Part shown: positions 37,272 through 46,353 of the stretch, piece after piece
Numbering within the stretch: the first letter of the stretch is position 1
How the letters are laid out: each line of letters starts with the position of its first letter
DNA from: Dictyobacter kobayashii
Lineage (GTDB): Bacteria > Chloroflexota > Ktedonobacteria > Ktedonobacterales > Ktedonobacteraceae
Direction: 5' to 3'
Length of the DNA: 64,000 bases
NCBI RefSeq assembly: GCF_003967555.1
Contig: NZ_BIFS01000001.1
Span: 2,418,001-2,482,000 of the forward strand
Notes under the pieces: model-generated
Seen by the model: only the letters and a program-made list of their open reading frames with translations
Database searches by the model: none
Told to the model about the DNA's origin: nothing
Made by a program: the position numbers and the translations under genes

Positions 37272-37826
37272 TCACTCATACCGTCTGCGGCGTTTTTGTT
37301 GATGAAGATACTTGATAAAAGGGCTCCCTCTTTTTAAACCACATAAACACATAAATGTAGCAAGTATAGTGATGCCAACTGGCGTCAACCAGAGGTTTCT
37401 AAAAGTAGCAACCTCTGCGTCATGCGGATTACCAGGATTATAGAGCACAGGCACTTTGTCCCCTATAGCATAGGTATGTGAACAAGAACCATTGGCATCT
37501 CTTTCAAAATCTACCTCTTGATTATCACGAGTTTCAAAGAATACATCATAACTATCATTAGTATGTATGTTGCAATCAATAGCTTCGTCATACTGGTAAA
37601 CGTACCCTGTGGTCGAGACTCCACGTGTAACCAAAATCCATGAGTCTGCGATCTTCCAGCAACCGAAAATGACCATAAATAATATAACTATTGCTATAAT
37701 CAGACCACAACCTGGAGCAGGGGTCTTACCGAAAGCCTCATTGAAGGTGAGCTTAAGGTCTCCTACGAACGATCTTTTCTCAGGTATTAGTACTTCCTCG
37801 CGTGCTTGCCGCCTAACTTTTGGCAT
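37272..37826 (-). CDS. DUF3592-like membrane protein
   Basis: 184 residues from the ATG at 37826 (AAGGAG eight bases upstream). Two membrane helices (about 38-62 and 147-166) bracket an extracytoplasmic beta-rich domain with the DUF3592-type pattern: TGYVYQYDEA, YDVFFETRDNQEV, then GDKVPVLYNPGNPHDAEV. The function of the family is unknown. The gene forms a pair with the membrane protein at 36817. Confidence 0.75.
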   Translation of the reverse strand: MPKVRRQAREEVLIPEKRSFVGDLKLTFNEAFGKTPAPGCGLIIAIVILFMVIFGCWKIADSWILVTRGVSTTGYVYQYDEAIDCNIHTNDSYDVFFETRDNQEVDFERDANGSCSHTYAIGDKVPVLYNPGNPHDAEVATFRNLWLTPVGITILATFMCLCGLKRGSPFIKYLHQQKRRRRYE

Positions 37827-37878
37827 CTCCAGCACTCCTTGCAATACAATTAATAAAATATATTAACGTGCCATATAA

Positions 37879-38154
37879 CGATTTCCCAAATGGCGCTGTC
37901 GCAAGGCAGTCAACGCGCATAAAATGATAGGCTTCCTTTTTTCACAAGAAATCCATATGGCTGCCCGGTTCAGTTACCTGGAACCGGGCGACACATTTTG
38001 TGGGGGACAGGGTTTTGTGCATTGGTTCACCGAAGAAACCCTCAAAGAAGAGTTGGCTCAATCTGATTTCCAGCTCGCTATTTTCCAGAGCGATGAACAA
38101 ACAGGGGGAAAGGGCCTGATACGGCTGGTACGGTTAATAAAGCCATTGGATTGA
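37879..38154 (+). pseudogene. Methyltransferase C-terminal fragment
   Basis: The frame is open from 37879; the likely coding part ends at the TGA at 38152. YLEPGDTFCGGQGFVHWFTE followed by ETLKEEL resembles the end of class I SAM-dependent methyltransferases (LEPGD ... HYFT-EEL), but the SAM-binding N-terminal part is missing upstream. It is probably a truncated remnant. A short protein could start at ATG 37924, but no ribosome site supports it. Confidence 0.45.
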
Positions 38155-38313
38155 TTATGAGAGAGCTCTGCGTAAGCGGATCAGACTAAAAATGACGATT
38201 GCGACCACGGCAATGACCCAGGCAGGGATGTGAAGGACGGTATCTCCAGTCTTGTCATCAGTGATATGCACAAAGGAGACTGCATTAACTTTTTTCAGTA
38301 CATCCTGTACCAT
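38155..38313 (-). CDS. Small single-helix membrane protein
   Basis: 52 residues: MVQDVLKKVN, then VLHIPAWVIAVVAIVIFSLI as a membrane helix and a basic end RLRRALS. GGAAGGAAT lies about 10 bases before the ATG at 38313, which supports translation. No family recognised. The stop abuts the convergent methyltransferase fragment. It lies in a series of small minus-strand genes downstream of an ECF sigma factor. Confidence 0.6.
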   Translation of the reverse strand: MVQDVLKKVNAVSFVHITDDKTGDTVLHIPAWVIAVVAIVIFSLIRLRRALS

Positions 38314-38477
38314 AATATTTGATTCCTTCCGTTGAAATATATAAATGACACATAAGTTATTATTTACACCCGGATAAACTGTAGCATACTACAAAATACA
38401 ATGCTACTTTTTGTTGTATATGGGGAATAATTTCTTATGTGGAACTATTTCAAAGTCGGAATAGAGGTAGATACAGC

Positions 38478-38650
38478 TTAGCTCTGCTTACGGGGTCGGG
38501 TCATGAAGTAGGCAAGCACGATACCAGCCCGATACCACCCACGGTCATATAATTAGAGGTCGTACCACCTGTTACAGCAATAATAACGGCGGCCAGGATT
38601 AAGACAGCGCCGGCCAGCAGGACGTACGTTTGTAAAGCAATGTTTCGCAT
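38478..38650 (-). pseudogene. Small membrane protein gene, one frameshift
   Basis: ATG at 38650 has CTGGAG seven bases upstream. It reads MRNIALQTYVLLAGAVLILA (membrane helix) to a second helix that is cut short at 38501. Adding one base near 38522 extends it as IVLAYFMTRPRKQS to a stop at 38478, giving a two-helix protein of about 57 residues with a basic tail. The restored end is so sensible that an indel in the sequence is likely. Confidence 0.55.
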
Positions 38651-38740
38651 CAATAATCTCCAGAAAAAAATCTCACCCTAGTCTACACTGTCCCCACTAT
38701 CTAAGCAAGCCAGGCCAGAAATAAGTCATGTCTTGCATAT

Positions 38741-38771
38741 AAAAAAAGGCAAGCCAGTGGGGGCTTGCCTT
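38741..38771 (-). terminator. Terminator after the small gene downstream of the sigma factor
   Basis: On the minus strand AAGGCAAGCC pairs with GGCTTGCCTT around a 6-base loop and continues into a run of seven T (A-run 38741-38747 on the plus strand). Confidence 0.8.
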
Positions 38772-38810
38772 CCGAAGTCTATATTATATTGTCATTATGA
38801 AGAAAGTGAT

Positions 38811-39013
38811 CTATTTTGCCATCGCCAGTACTTCTAAATCTGCCCAGGGTGACGCAGGCTTTTCATAACTAAGAGGAAGCTGCGCAACAGCGTTCATAAT
38901 ACGCTCGACCATATCGACTGGCGGCTCGAACTGTTCTATTTGCTCAAAAATCTCATCGATATCCGAGTCATTGTCAAAATCGTTTTCAGCAGGTCCAGTG
39001 ATACGTTATTCAT
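38811..39013 (-). pseudogene. Short acidic protein downstream of the ECF sigma gene, one frameshift
   Basis: ATG at 39013 with GAGGGAG upstream. After two or three codons the frame breaks; one extra A in the AA at about 39006-39008 gives a 67-residue acidic protein with ENDFDNDSDIDEIFEQIEQF and ending DLEVLAMAK. The long open stretch, good ribosome site and downstream terminator argue for a real gene with a sequence indel. It follows the sigma factor by about 120 bases and could be a small regulator of it, but shows no zinc-finger anti-sigma motif. Confidence 0.5.
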
Positions 39014-39130
39014 AAGAACTCCCTCTACGCTATTCGTATGTGCGATCTATTTTTAACACGAATAACATTAGAAAGAAGTTTCAGTTTTTCCAAGCTTTCT
39101 TATCAAACAGCTAATAAACCTTAAAAAGTA

Positions 39131-39772
39131 TTAAGAAGCGGCTTCTTCCGTCTGCTCTGGTTTCCAGTGTTTGGCCATCGCCACACGCAATAATGGGCGC
39201 GCACGCTGGAAGTATGTTTTTGCTGTCGCTTCAGGCATATTCAGGGTTTTCCCAATTTCTGAGAAGCTCAGCTGGCTGGCATAACGCAGCAGTACAACGG
39301 ACCGGAATTTGGGTGGCAGAGAATCGATAGCCCTGCGCAAGGCCTGCTGCAGATCACTGCGCTCAGCCATCTCGTCTGGCAAAGGCTGGGTGTCTGGCAT
39401 GATATCAAGAGGAGATAGATCGTCGTCGTCGTGGCTGGCCTCTAGCTCGGAGAAATGGATTGAACGTTTGCGGCGTAGCTCGTCTAAACAGCGGTTACGT
39501 GCAACCTGGAACAACCAGGCTTTTAAAGGCTCGCCAGTACGCAGCGTTGGCATAGAGATATAGAGTTGCAAGAAGACTTGTTGTGAAACGTCACAAGCCA
39601 GATCATAATCACCTAATAAATGACAGATAAAATTGAAGAGCGGTGTGTTATAGCGTTGCACTAATAATTCAAAAGCACTCTGATCTCCTGCGAGTGTCCG
39701 TGTAACTAACATTCCATCAGTAATTTCATTATTCTGTGGTTTTTGAATTCGGGTGCGTTCTTTAACTTGCAT
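39131..39772 (-). CDS. ECF-family RNA polymerase sigma factor
   Basis: 213 residues from the ATG at 39772 (GAGGTTG upstream). Region 2: FELLVQRYNTPLFNFICHLL, with DVSQQVFLQLY (core binding) and WLFQVARNRCLDELRRKR (-10 recognition). Region 4: LPPKFRSVVLLRYASQLSFS and an HTH that reads -35 boxes. A 40-residue acidic linker joins them. No typical membrane anti-sigma factor follows; a short acidic protein gene is downstream. It may direct transcription of stress or envelope genes, but its targets are not evident. Confidence 0.9.
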   Translation of the reverse strand: MQVKERTRIQKPQNNEITDGMLVTRTLAGDQSAFELLVQRYNTPLFNFICHLLGDYDLACDVSQQVFLQLYISMPTLRTGEPLKAWLFQVARNRCLDELRRKRSIHFSELEASHDDDDLSPLDIMPDTQPLPDEMAERSDLQQALRRAIDSLPPKFRSVVLLRYASQLSFSEIGKTLNMPEATAKTYFQRARPLLRVAMAKHWKPEQTEEAAS

Positions 39773-40089
39773 AATTAACAACCTCACTTTCTTTTGACAC
39801 CTATAGCATAGGTTCTTCAGGTTGAAATTGCAAGCGTTTTTCGAGCTGATAAACTCTACTATAAAGCACTCTAAGCGTAATTTTAAGAGATTAATAAAAC
39901 CTTGGTGATAGCTTAAAAATCTCTAAGATTCGATTTCTAATCTCTCTCTAATCTACTTCTTATCTTATTCTAAGCTTGAGGTATATAACGGAGGTTTTCT
40001 GAGAGGATTTGTGCTTCTTTCTTAGTTTACGATTCTTAGCTATGCTTTTGATACAAATAAGCACAGCAGTAAGAGGCTTTTTTTGGGAA

Positions 40090-40130
40090 TGTGGATAAGT
40101 ATGTGGACAAGTGTTCTAATATGTGGATAA
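40090..40130 (-). promoter_or_regulatory. Cluster of three DnaA-box-like sites
   Basis: TTATCCACA (minus strand) occurs exactly at 40090-40098 and 40122-40130, and TTGTCCACA at 40102-40110, all in one orientation within 41 bases. The preceding 200 bases are AT-rich with repeated TCTAAT/TCTTAT motifs. This is the consensus box for the initiator DnaA. It could titrate DnaA or mark an origin-like site, but no dnaA, dnaN, rpmH or parAB genes are nearby. The gap 39788-40345 otherwise holds only element H and a terminator. Confidence 0.45.
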
Positions 40131-40131
40131 C

Positions 40132-40240
40132 TTTTTTGCGGGCGGACGCATTCGCGTCCAAACACGTTTATTTAATTTGTGCGGTGGTGGAAAGATGCGC
40201 GTGGCAGGCGCATCTTTCCACCACCGCACAAATTAAATAA
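40132..40240. repeat. Dispersed hairpin element, copy H
   Basis: T-run, head GGACGCATTCGCGTCC (40143-40158), then the longest stem of the family: 33 bp (40168-40200 with 40208-40240) around a 7-base loop, outer end AT-rich, inner GTGCGGTGGTGGAAAGATGC. It lies between the DnaA-like boxes and a terminator. The T-run here precedes the head, unlike other copies. Confidence 0.8.
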
Positions 40241-40286
40241 CGGGAAAACAATGGCTGCGCCAATAACAATAGATTAATGGTAGCAA

Positions 40287-40334
40287 TAGTAACAAAAAAG
40301 CGATAGCTCTCTTGCCATCGCTTTTTTGTTACTA
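40287..40334. terminator. Bidirectional terminator
   Basis: 18-bp perfect stem (40287-40304 with 40317-40334), GC-core GCGAT flanked by an A-run on one side and a T-run on the other, so it can end transcription from both sides. It lies 12 bases after the minus-strand gene at 40346. Confidence 0.85.
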
Positions 40335-40345
40335 GATAAAAATGT

Positions 40346-40597
40346 TTAGTCTTGTGGTACCTCAGGCTGAGTTGCTGGATCGGTCGCTTTGGGTTTGGTG
40401 TCGGGCGTAGGACGGGAACCACTTTTGCGCTCCTGGTCATCAGGATGGATCTCCCGAGCCTGAGGACCATGAGGATCGGGCTTGCCTTCGCTATCATATT
40501 GGCCCTGGCCATACTGACCCTCGTTACCCTGGGCTCCATATAATTCCGCTTCAGTCGGTTGCTTACTCTTATCTTTTTGCCCATACTGCTCGGACAT
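40346..40597 (-). CDS. Small hydrophilic, probably disordered protein
   Basis: 83 residues rich in Gln, Gly, Pro, Asp, Lys with no hydrophobic core (EQYGQKDKSKQPTEAELYG at the start, a central GQGQYDSEGKPDPHGP). No family recognised. The ribosome site GGAGG nine bases before the ATG and an adjacent terminator support expression. It is similar in character, not in sequence, to the protein at 2660-3061. Confidence 0.6.
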   Translation of the reverse strand: MSEQYGQKDKSKQPTEAELYGAQGNEGQYGQGQYDSEGKPDPHGPQAREIHPDDQERKSGSRPTPDTKPKATDPATQPEVPQD

Positions 40598-40714
40598 ATC
40601 TGATGACCTCCTTCATGGCTATCGGTATATACAAATGGAAGAAGTCGCAACTCCTCCTGTTGTAAGGCACGCAGGAGCGACAAAAAAAGATACAAAGCAA
40701 CAACGAAGGCTGAT

Positions 40715-43337
40715 TTAGTCCAGCACAAAAGCCGCTGGATTGAGTATATGCCGGGGATCCCATTGAGCCTTCAAGCGCTGCATGACTTCTAAACTCGATG
40801 GTTGATAACCCCAGCGCTCTAGCTGTCCCTCTAAGGCTGCTGGTTGCGCGAGCACAATGGCATAACCATGCAAGGTCAGAGCTGCCTGGCGTAAAGCATC
40901 CAACCACTCCTGGGCCGCCCTGGGATTTTTTGAGGAGTGTATGGCATAGACGAAACCATTGGCAAAATCGACGACATAAGAGGTCTCATGTAATAGAGAG
41001 GCTACCCCTTCCAGGTAGATGGCCAGATTTTTCACCGGGACACCGATCCGTACCACCAGCGCATCCTGGCCCGCATCGCGGATGCTGGATGTCCATAGCT
41101 CTGTGCCAGTCAGGGTCTCGGTAGAGAATGGGGCTGGTACATTAAGCCTCTGCAATACATCGGTGACCTGGTCCAGCTCGGCCTGTACATCTTCGGGTAC
41201 CCCTTCAGCGGTGTATGCCAGTAGATAAGAGCTATTGTTTTCTGGTGCTTGCGCGCCCCCTCTGGTCAAAACAATCGCGGATGCAGTGAGCGCCAGTTGC
41301 AGCATCTCCTGTCCCCAACGCAGGCCAGTGCTAAGTTCGTCAACCGGAAAGAGCAGGGTACGCTGCATCCGTGGCCGGGCAAAGACTTTCAATGAGATAT
41401 CCGTCAACAGGCCAAGCGTGCCATGTGAGCCGATAAAGACTTTGGTTAGATCAAAGCCAGCAACATTCTTGACAATCGGTCGCCCGGTTCGGATGACACG
41501 CCCATCGACCAGAGCTACCGTTGCGCAAAGCACAATATCTCTAATCGAGCCATAGCGCATACGCAGAGGGGCATTTAAATTGGTTGCCACCAGGGCGCCA
41601 ATGCTGATATCTGGCCATGGCGCAACCAGGGGAACATGCTGTTCACGCTCATGTAGAAAAGCCTGGATTTCGGACAGCGGAGTTCCTGCGCCAACGGTGA
41701 TATAGAGATCTTCCGGCGCATAAGTTAGCACTCCGCGCAGAGCCGCGGTACTGATCTGAACGGGTCCTGTCTTGTTCTGCTCGGCGATAGGAGCGCTGGT
41801 AATCGTAGTCGCTCTTCCCGCCTGGGAAAGCGCCTGCAACTGACGTGCGGCTTCTTGAGCTGTGGTAGGGATATAGCCTTCTGGCGAGATTTCTGTCGCA
41901 GCTGCCACCAATTGGGCTAGCGGCTGGTAGCCTGCATAGGGCCCTGCTTCATCTTGGGCGGGCACAGGAAATACTTTACCTGGATTCAACAGAAATTGCG
42001 GATCAAAGACCTGCTTGACATCCCACATGGCCAGCATCTCAGCTGGTTTGTGCATCAGGGGCATGAAATCGCGCTTCTCTATTCCACACCGTGCTCACCG
42101 GTGATGCTGCCACCCATAGCTACGCAGCAGCGGGCCATCTCACGGCCGCCAGCGTGAATGCGCGTGAGTAGATCCTGATCGTCCGGGTCAGGCACTAGAA
42201 TCAGTGGATGCAAATTACCATCACCTGCATGAAAGACATGGCCCATGCGTAGCTGAAATTCATCGCCAATACGATTTGCTTCAGTCAGCATTTCAGCCAG
42301 ACGGCTACGCGGCACCGTAATATCCACCGTATATTGAGCGGGAGCTTCTCGTGCAATCGCGCCAGCGGCACTCTTGCGCGCCAGCCAGATCTTATAGCGC
42401 TCTTCCTCATCCTGAGCGATACGCATCCCCTTGCCGCCATGGGTCTGTAGAATATCAATGACCTCGTCCAACTGTCGATCCAGACCTTCAGGATAGCCAT
42501 CAAATTCAATGATCAACACCGCACCCGCGTCAAGAGGCAAATTAGCGTGCGCGAACGGTTCAATAATACGCACAATACGCTGATCCATCATCTCCATTGT
42601 TGCGGGCACCAGTCCGGCAGCAATTACGGCCGACACCGCGACACCAGCCTGTTCTACCGTATCGAAAACCGCCAGCAGGGTTTTCACCGCTGGTGGGCGG
42701 CGCAATAGACGCAGGGACAAAGAAGTGATCAGCCCCAGCATACCCTCGCTGCCAGTAATCAAACCACAAAAATCATATTCGGGATAATCCAGGGCCTGGC
42801 CACCCACACGAATATGTTCTCCATTGGCCAGCACGACATCCATCCCACTCACATAATTGGTGGTCACGCCATATTTAAAGCAGTGTGGACCACCCGAGTT
42901 CTCCGCGACATTGCCACCCATGGTCGAGGCTCTCTGACTGGAAGGGTCAGGGGGAAAATATAAGCCCATGGTTTGGGCGCGCTCATCCAGCCGTAAATTA
43001 ATCAGGGCAGGTTCAACAATCGCGCTACGGCCCAGCGCATCAAGCTCATTGAGACGATTCATGTGCGAGAATTCAACAATGATGCCCCACGATCAGCCAC
43101 CGCTCCTCCTGAGAGTCCGGTACCTGCTCCCCGTGCGATCAACGGGATACCCTGCGCCGAAGCCCAGCGCATCACACGCATCACCTCTTCAGTAGTGCGT
43201 GGAAAAACTACACCCTCGGGCAGCCCCTTATCCAGTCCGGCATCAACCTCATAAGCAATCATGCTGGCCCTATCTGTAAATACCTGGCCCGCAGGCAGTA
43301 TTTTCTTCAGGGTATGAAGGACATTCTCTTTTAACAT
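40715..43337 (-). pseudogene. Glycolate-oxidase-like FAD oxidoreductase, GlcD-GlcE fusion, two frameshifts
   Basis: Three overlapping readings join into one protein of about 875 residues. Start ATG 43337 (AAAGG upstream), N-terminal FAD_binding_4 domain with IARGAGTGLSGGAVADRG; one G is missing at 43085-43088. Second part to 42079 carries TMGGNVAENSGGPHCFKYG and GHVFHAGDGNLHP of GlcD; one G is missing at 42084-42085 (GEHGVG). It then ends as GlcD (FDPQFLLNPGKVFP) but reads straight on into a GlcE-type FAD domain (DISIGALVATNLNAPLRMRYG, NVAGFDLTKVFIGSHG). Such enzymes oxidise glycolate or D-lactate. No GlcF iron-sulfur gene is adjacent. Both breaks are homopolymer contractions. Confidence 0.75.
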
Positions 43338-43536
43338 CGCCCCAAACCTTTCTGTCATTGAAAATGATGGTAGCAACACTGTTGTTTATGCATAGTCTCT
43401 ATACATTGCGGATTAAAAGTGGACAAAAATGGGAAGCAGATACGTGCGATCACTCATTGTAACAGAGTATAGCATGGAAGGTGGGGGAAACCAATCGCTA
43501 CAAATGGCAGGCCAGCGTCAGAAGAGGTGCCAGCGC

Positions 43537-44852
43537 TCAATCGATGGGGGCAGGAGTACTGAACTGCATAAAATCCGCCAGGGTGGTTTGGGCCTCTACT
43601 TTTGGATGAACAATACAGGGCAGTGTAAAACAAAATGTGCTACCCTTCCCTTCTATCCCTTCACTCTCCACCCAGATGCGCCCACCCATAGCTTCAACAA
43701 ATTGCTTGCTTAAGAAGAGTCCCAGCCCTGACCCACGCACACTACCAGAAGTGTCGCGCCGTAAGCGGACAAATTGTCCGAACAACAGTGACATCTCATC
43801 CGGAGGAATACCGGGGCCAGCATCTTTGACGCAAATACAGATTTCAGGCGAAGCATGACGAGGATGGACAACCATACCATATAGAGCCGCACTCACAGTA
43901 ATGGGCGTACCTGCCGGAGCGTATTTAAAGGCATTTGAGAGCAGGTTGCGTAAAATCTGGCGCAAATATTGCGCATTTGCTTGGACAACCACATAATCGG
44001 GAATATCGACATAAATATTATGCCGCTGCACACTCTGGGGATCAAAGCGCTCAAGTACTTCAAATAAAATATCGCGCACCACAATCTGCTCAAGATAGAG
44101 CGTTTGCCGCTCTTTCTCGATACCCATCGTATCCAATACATTATTGACCAGCAATTGGAGTTCATCGCAGCTTTGCATGGCATGTTGCAAAAATGTGGTA
44201 CGTATTTCACTGTCCAATTGTTCACTGTGCTCCAGTAACAATTCCAGGTAACCATAGATCGCGGTCAATGGAGTACGCAACTCATGATTGACATTCTGCA
44301 AAAACTGGTCTTTGATCTCATTGAGCTTGGACTGTTCTACACTATACATTTTTAGATGCCGATACACGTCATCGGCATAATCTGAGGCTTCACGCTGCGC
44401 ACTTACCAGATGCCCCAGGATAATAAGAATGAACGCGCTAATGATGGTAGCTATAATTGCATTAGTCGAGGGAGAAGGGTCCTGTTCACCATCGAGTGAA
44501 AAGTCCAGAAGAATAAGATAAGAGAAAGGAGACAGAGGTATAATCCTAAGCGCCTGAACAACCAGGCAGAAAGGACGACAGGCACAACATAGATGATAGG
44601 ATTGTGTCCTACCCAGGGAGTACAAACTATAAGAATCGACGAAATGAGTCCAGATAAAATTATCAAGCCCATCTTAGCGGCGATTGAGATACCAAGTAGG
44701 AAACGAGCTACAATATTTGGATAAAGCACGCTCTCCTCCCCTTCATCGCGGCAGAGCCAGTCCAAAGCCCTTTCTAAATAGTTTTTTAAGCTAGTGTAGT
44801 AAAAGTTGAACCGTAGACTCAAGCTTTGCGCCTGCTCCATGATCTTGGTCAT
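43537..44852 (-). pseudogene. Membrane sensor histidine kinase, one frameshift
   Basis: The N-terminal part (44852 to about 44500) reads four to five membrane helices (ARFLLGISIAAKMGLIILSG, SLILFFWTF). The kinase part (from about 44500 to 43537) is in another frame: a last helix IIATIISAFILIILGHLVSA, then HisKA with FLQNVNHELRTPLTAIYGYL (phospho-His) and HATPase with LRNLLSNAFKYAP, DAGPGIPPDE and GSGLGLFLSKQFVEAMGG. Joining them gives about 438 residues. No response regulator gene is adjacent. One indel between about 44470 and 44530 explains the break. The start region is duplicated upstream. Confidence 0.75.
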
Positions 44853-44914
44853 ATTTTACCATGTAGACTCAAGCTTTGCGCCTGCTCATGATCTTGGTCA
44901 TATTTTACCATGTA
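44813..44914. repeat. 50-bp tandem duplication over the histidine kinase start
   Basis: The unit beginning GTAGACTCAAGCTTTGCG occurs at 44813-44862 and 44863-44911; the second copy lacks one C (CTCATG against CTCCATG). It includes the start codon region of the minus-strand kinase gene, so start codon context and upstream sequence are repeated. Confidence 0.85.
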
Positions 44915-44966
44915 CCCATACAAATTGTACAAATCAATCTTTTAGGCTATCCATGGTTATAACAAC

Positions 44967-44991
44967 AAGAGACTCTGTAACGGAGTCTCTT
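44967..44991 (+). terminator. Short hairpin between the kinase and hadB-like genes
   Basis: AAGAGACTC (44967-44975) pairs with GAGTCTCTT (44983-44991), 7-base loop. There is no T-run, and it lies 37 bases beyond the minus-strand gene ending at 45028, so it may end that transcript. Confidence 0.4.
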
Positions 44992-45027
44992 GAGATACGC
45001 TCTATTTGATGTTTTTTGATATTATAA

Positions 45028-45480
45028 TTATGCGTTCCGGTGAGGAAGGACGGCGGTAAAAGTACCGGAAACTTTTAGATCTCCAGTCTGATCTTTGGCC
45101 TGTACTTTGCCAGCGATATAGCCTTTTCCGTCTGCCTCGTACTTTTCTGTAACGGTACCGCTGCAGGTAATAACATCATCCAGGTGAGTCATCCCTTTGA
45201 AACGCACCCCGAACTTACGCAAGTTTGAAGGACCAATGTAGTCGCTCAGCATCTGACCCACAAAACCCATAATCAGCATGCCGTGCGCAATAATGCCACC
45301 GGTACCGATCTCCTCGCCAACTTTAGGATCTGTGTGTAAAGGATTAAAGTCGCCCGATGCGCCCGCATAGCGCACCAGTTGTAAATGTTTTACTGGAGCT
45401 TTGACTAGCTGTGGAATCTCTTCGCCAACCTGTACATCCTCAAAATAACGCGTGGCTGGAACAGCAGCAGGTGTTGTCAT
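45028..45480 (-). CDS. MaoC-like (R)-specific hydratase, HadB-like
   Basis: 150 residues, single hot-dog fold. The hydratase-2 signature is ASGDFNPLHTDP (catalytic Asp and His) with GGIIAHGMLIMGFVGQMLSD. Together with the adjacent HadA-like protein it probably forms a heterodimeric (3R)-hydroxyacyl-ACP dehydratase of fatty-acid elongation, as HadAB in mycobacteria. AAGGAG lies eight bases before the ATG. It is the second gene of a two-gene operon, 70 bases after hadA-like, and faces away from accC-fabF-accB, other genes of the same pathway. Confidence 0.85.
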   Translation of the reverse strand: MTTPAAVPATRYFEDVQVGEEIPQLVKAPVKHLQLVRYAGASGDFNPLHTDPKVGEEIGTGGIIAHGMLIMGFVGQMLSDYIGPSNLRKFGVRFKGMTHLDDVITCSGTVTEKYEADGKGYIAGKVQAKDQTGDLKVSGTFTAVLPHRNA

Positions 45481-45550
45481 CTCTGTTTCTCCTTATCTCA
45501 TAAATCAATATCCAGGCTGCAGCGCATAAATATGCTACGCTGAGAGCGAA

Positions 45551-46000
45551 CTACTCGCGCACGACAAACATCGTTTTCGCGCTCAGTACATGCTGCTGAT
45601 GCTGATTGGTATAGCGTGTCTCGGTGGTCAAAATATCCATCGAACCTTCTCTTGTGCGCCGGGTTTTGCCATCTACAATCGTAGTCACGCCAGTCAAAGT
45701 ATCATTGGCCGCGATAGGAGCAATATACTCATATTCTTCCTCGCCATGGAGCACGCGAGCCACATTAATCCCCACACTGGCCAATTGTTCCCATAATTGT
45801 GTATTGCCCCAGAAAGTGAAAATTGTTGGAGAGGTTGGAGGCAATGGAAGATCTTTATAGCCCGCCGCCTGAGCGGCTGCCAGGTCATGATAAATAGGAT
45901 TCTCATCCCCGATTGCCAGTGCCAATTCATGAATCTTGCTACGTTCTATTGTCATCGTAAAGGCAGGAAAACTATACCCTACCTTCTCTTTATCAAACAT
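45551..46000 (-). CDS. MaoC N-terminal (FAS1-like) dehydratase domain protein, HadA-like
   Basis: 149 residues with the MaoC_dehydrat_N pattern: MFDKEKVGYSFPAFTMTIE, FALAIGDENPIYHD-like segment ALAIGDENPIYHDLAAAQ and VLHGEEEYEYIAPI. In HadAB-type pairs this subunit stabilises or binds the acyl chain while the partner supplies catalysis. Ribosome site AAGGAG, seven bases from ATG. First gene of the hadA-hadB pair; an inverted repeat at 46057-46095 lies 57-95 bases upstream of its start and is a candidate control site. Confidence 0.85.
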   Translation of the reverse strand: MFDKEKVGYSFPAFTMTIERSKIHELALAIGDENPIYHDLAAAQAAGYKDLPLPPTSPTIFTFWGNTQLWEQLASVGINVARVLHGEEEYEYIAPIAANDTLTGVTTIVDGKTRRTREGSMDILTTETRYTNQHQQHVLSAKTMFVVRE

Positions 46001-46056
46001 ACTATTACTCCTTCATACATGTCTCAACACGATCTCCAAAGGTTTTTTGCGTCTTC

Positions 46057-46095
46057 AGTATCAAACCTGACATGGGGGATGTCAAGTTTGATACT
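46057..46095. promoter_or_regulatory. Inverted repeat, candidate operator of the fatty-acid genes
   Basis: AGTATCAAACCTGACAT (46057-46073) and ATGTCAAGTTTGATACT (46079-46095) pair over 16 of 17 positions around GGGGG. It lies in the divergent gap between hadA-like and accC. The size and half-site design fit a dimeric repressor of the TetR/FadR kind. The regulator is not in the window. Confidence 0.5.
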
Positions 46096-46173
46096 ATTTC
46101 TGAATGCGTTTGATCCTCATGATCACCGCGATCTTCACGCCTAAGTTTGGGCACCAAAGGCGCTCAAGAAGAC

Positions 46174-46262
46174 TTCTTGTGTGGTGCGAAAAGCGCGCTC
46201 TTCGCACCACACAAGAAAAAAAGCTCGGGCGCGCCAGCGCACGTCCGCACTGGAGCGAGATA
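46174..46262. repeat. Dispersed hairpin element, copy E
   Basis: Inverted orientation: stem TTCTTGTGTGGTGCGAA (46174-46190) with 46201-46217, an A-run, then head complement GGGCGCGCCAGCGCACGTCC (46228-46247). It sits in the divergent gap between hadA-like and accC, 27 bases beyond the operator-like repeat's region. Confidence 0.85.
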
Positions 46263-46298
46263 CTTCTCATGCGAATGATAGTCTGACATGCTGTCAAT

Positions 46299-46337
46299 AA
46301 TTTCTTTTTAGCACGAAAGTTGTGCTAAAAAGAAATT
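46299..46337. terminator. 16-bp hairpin upstream of accC
   Basis: AATTTCTTTTTAGCAC (46299-46314) pairs perfectly with 46322-46337, 7-base loop. It stands alone between element E and the accC promoter and could insulate the operon from read-through. Confidence 0.5.
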
Positions 46338-46353
46338 ATCCTCCTCAATCTTT

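Noticed and set aside
40090..40130. Chromosomal origin oriC
   Set aside because: Only three boxes and none of the usual origin genes (dnaA, dnaN, gidA, rpmH) nearby; kept as a candidate site only.
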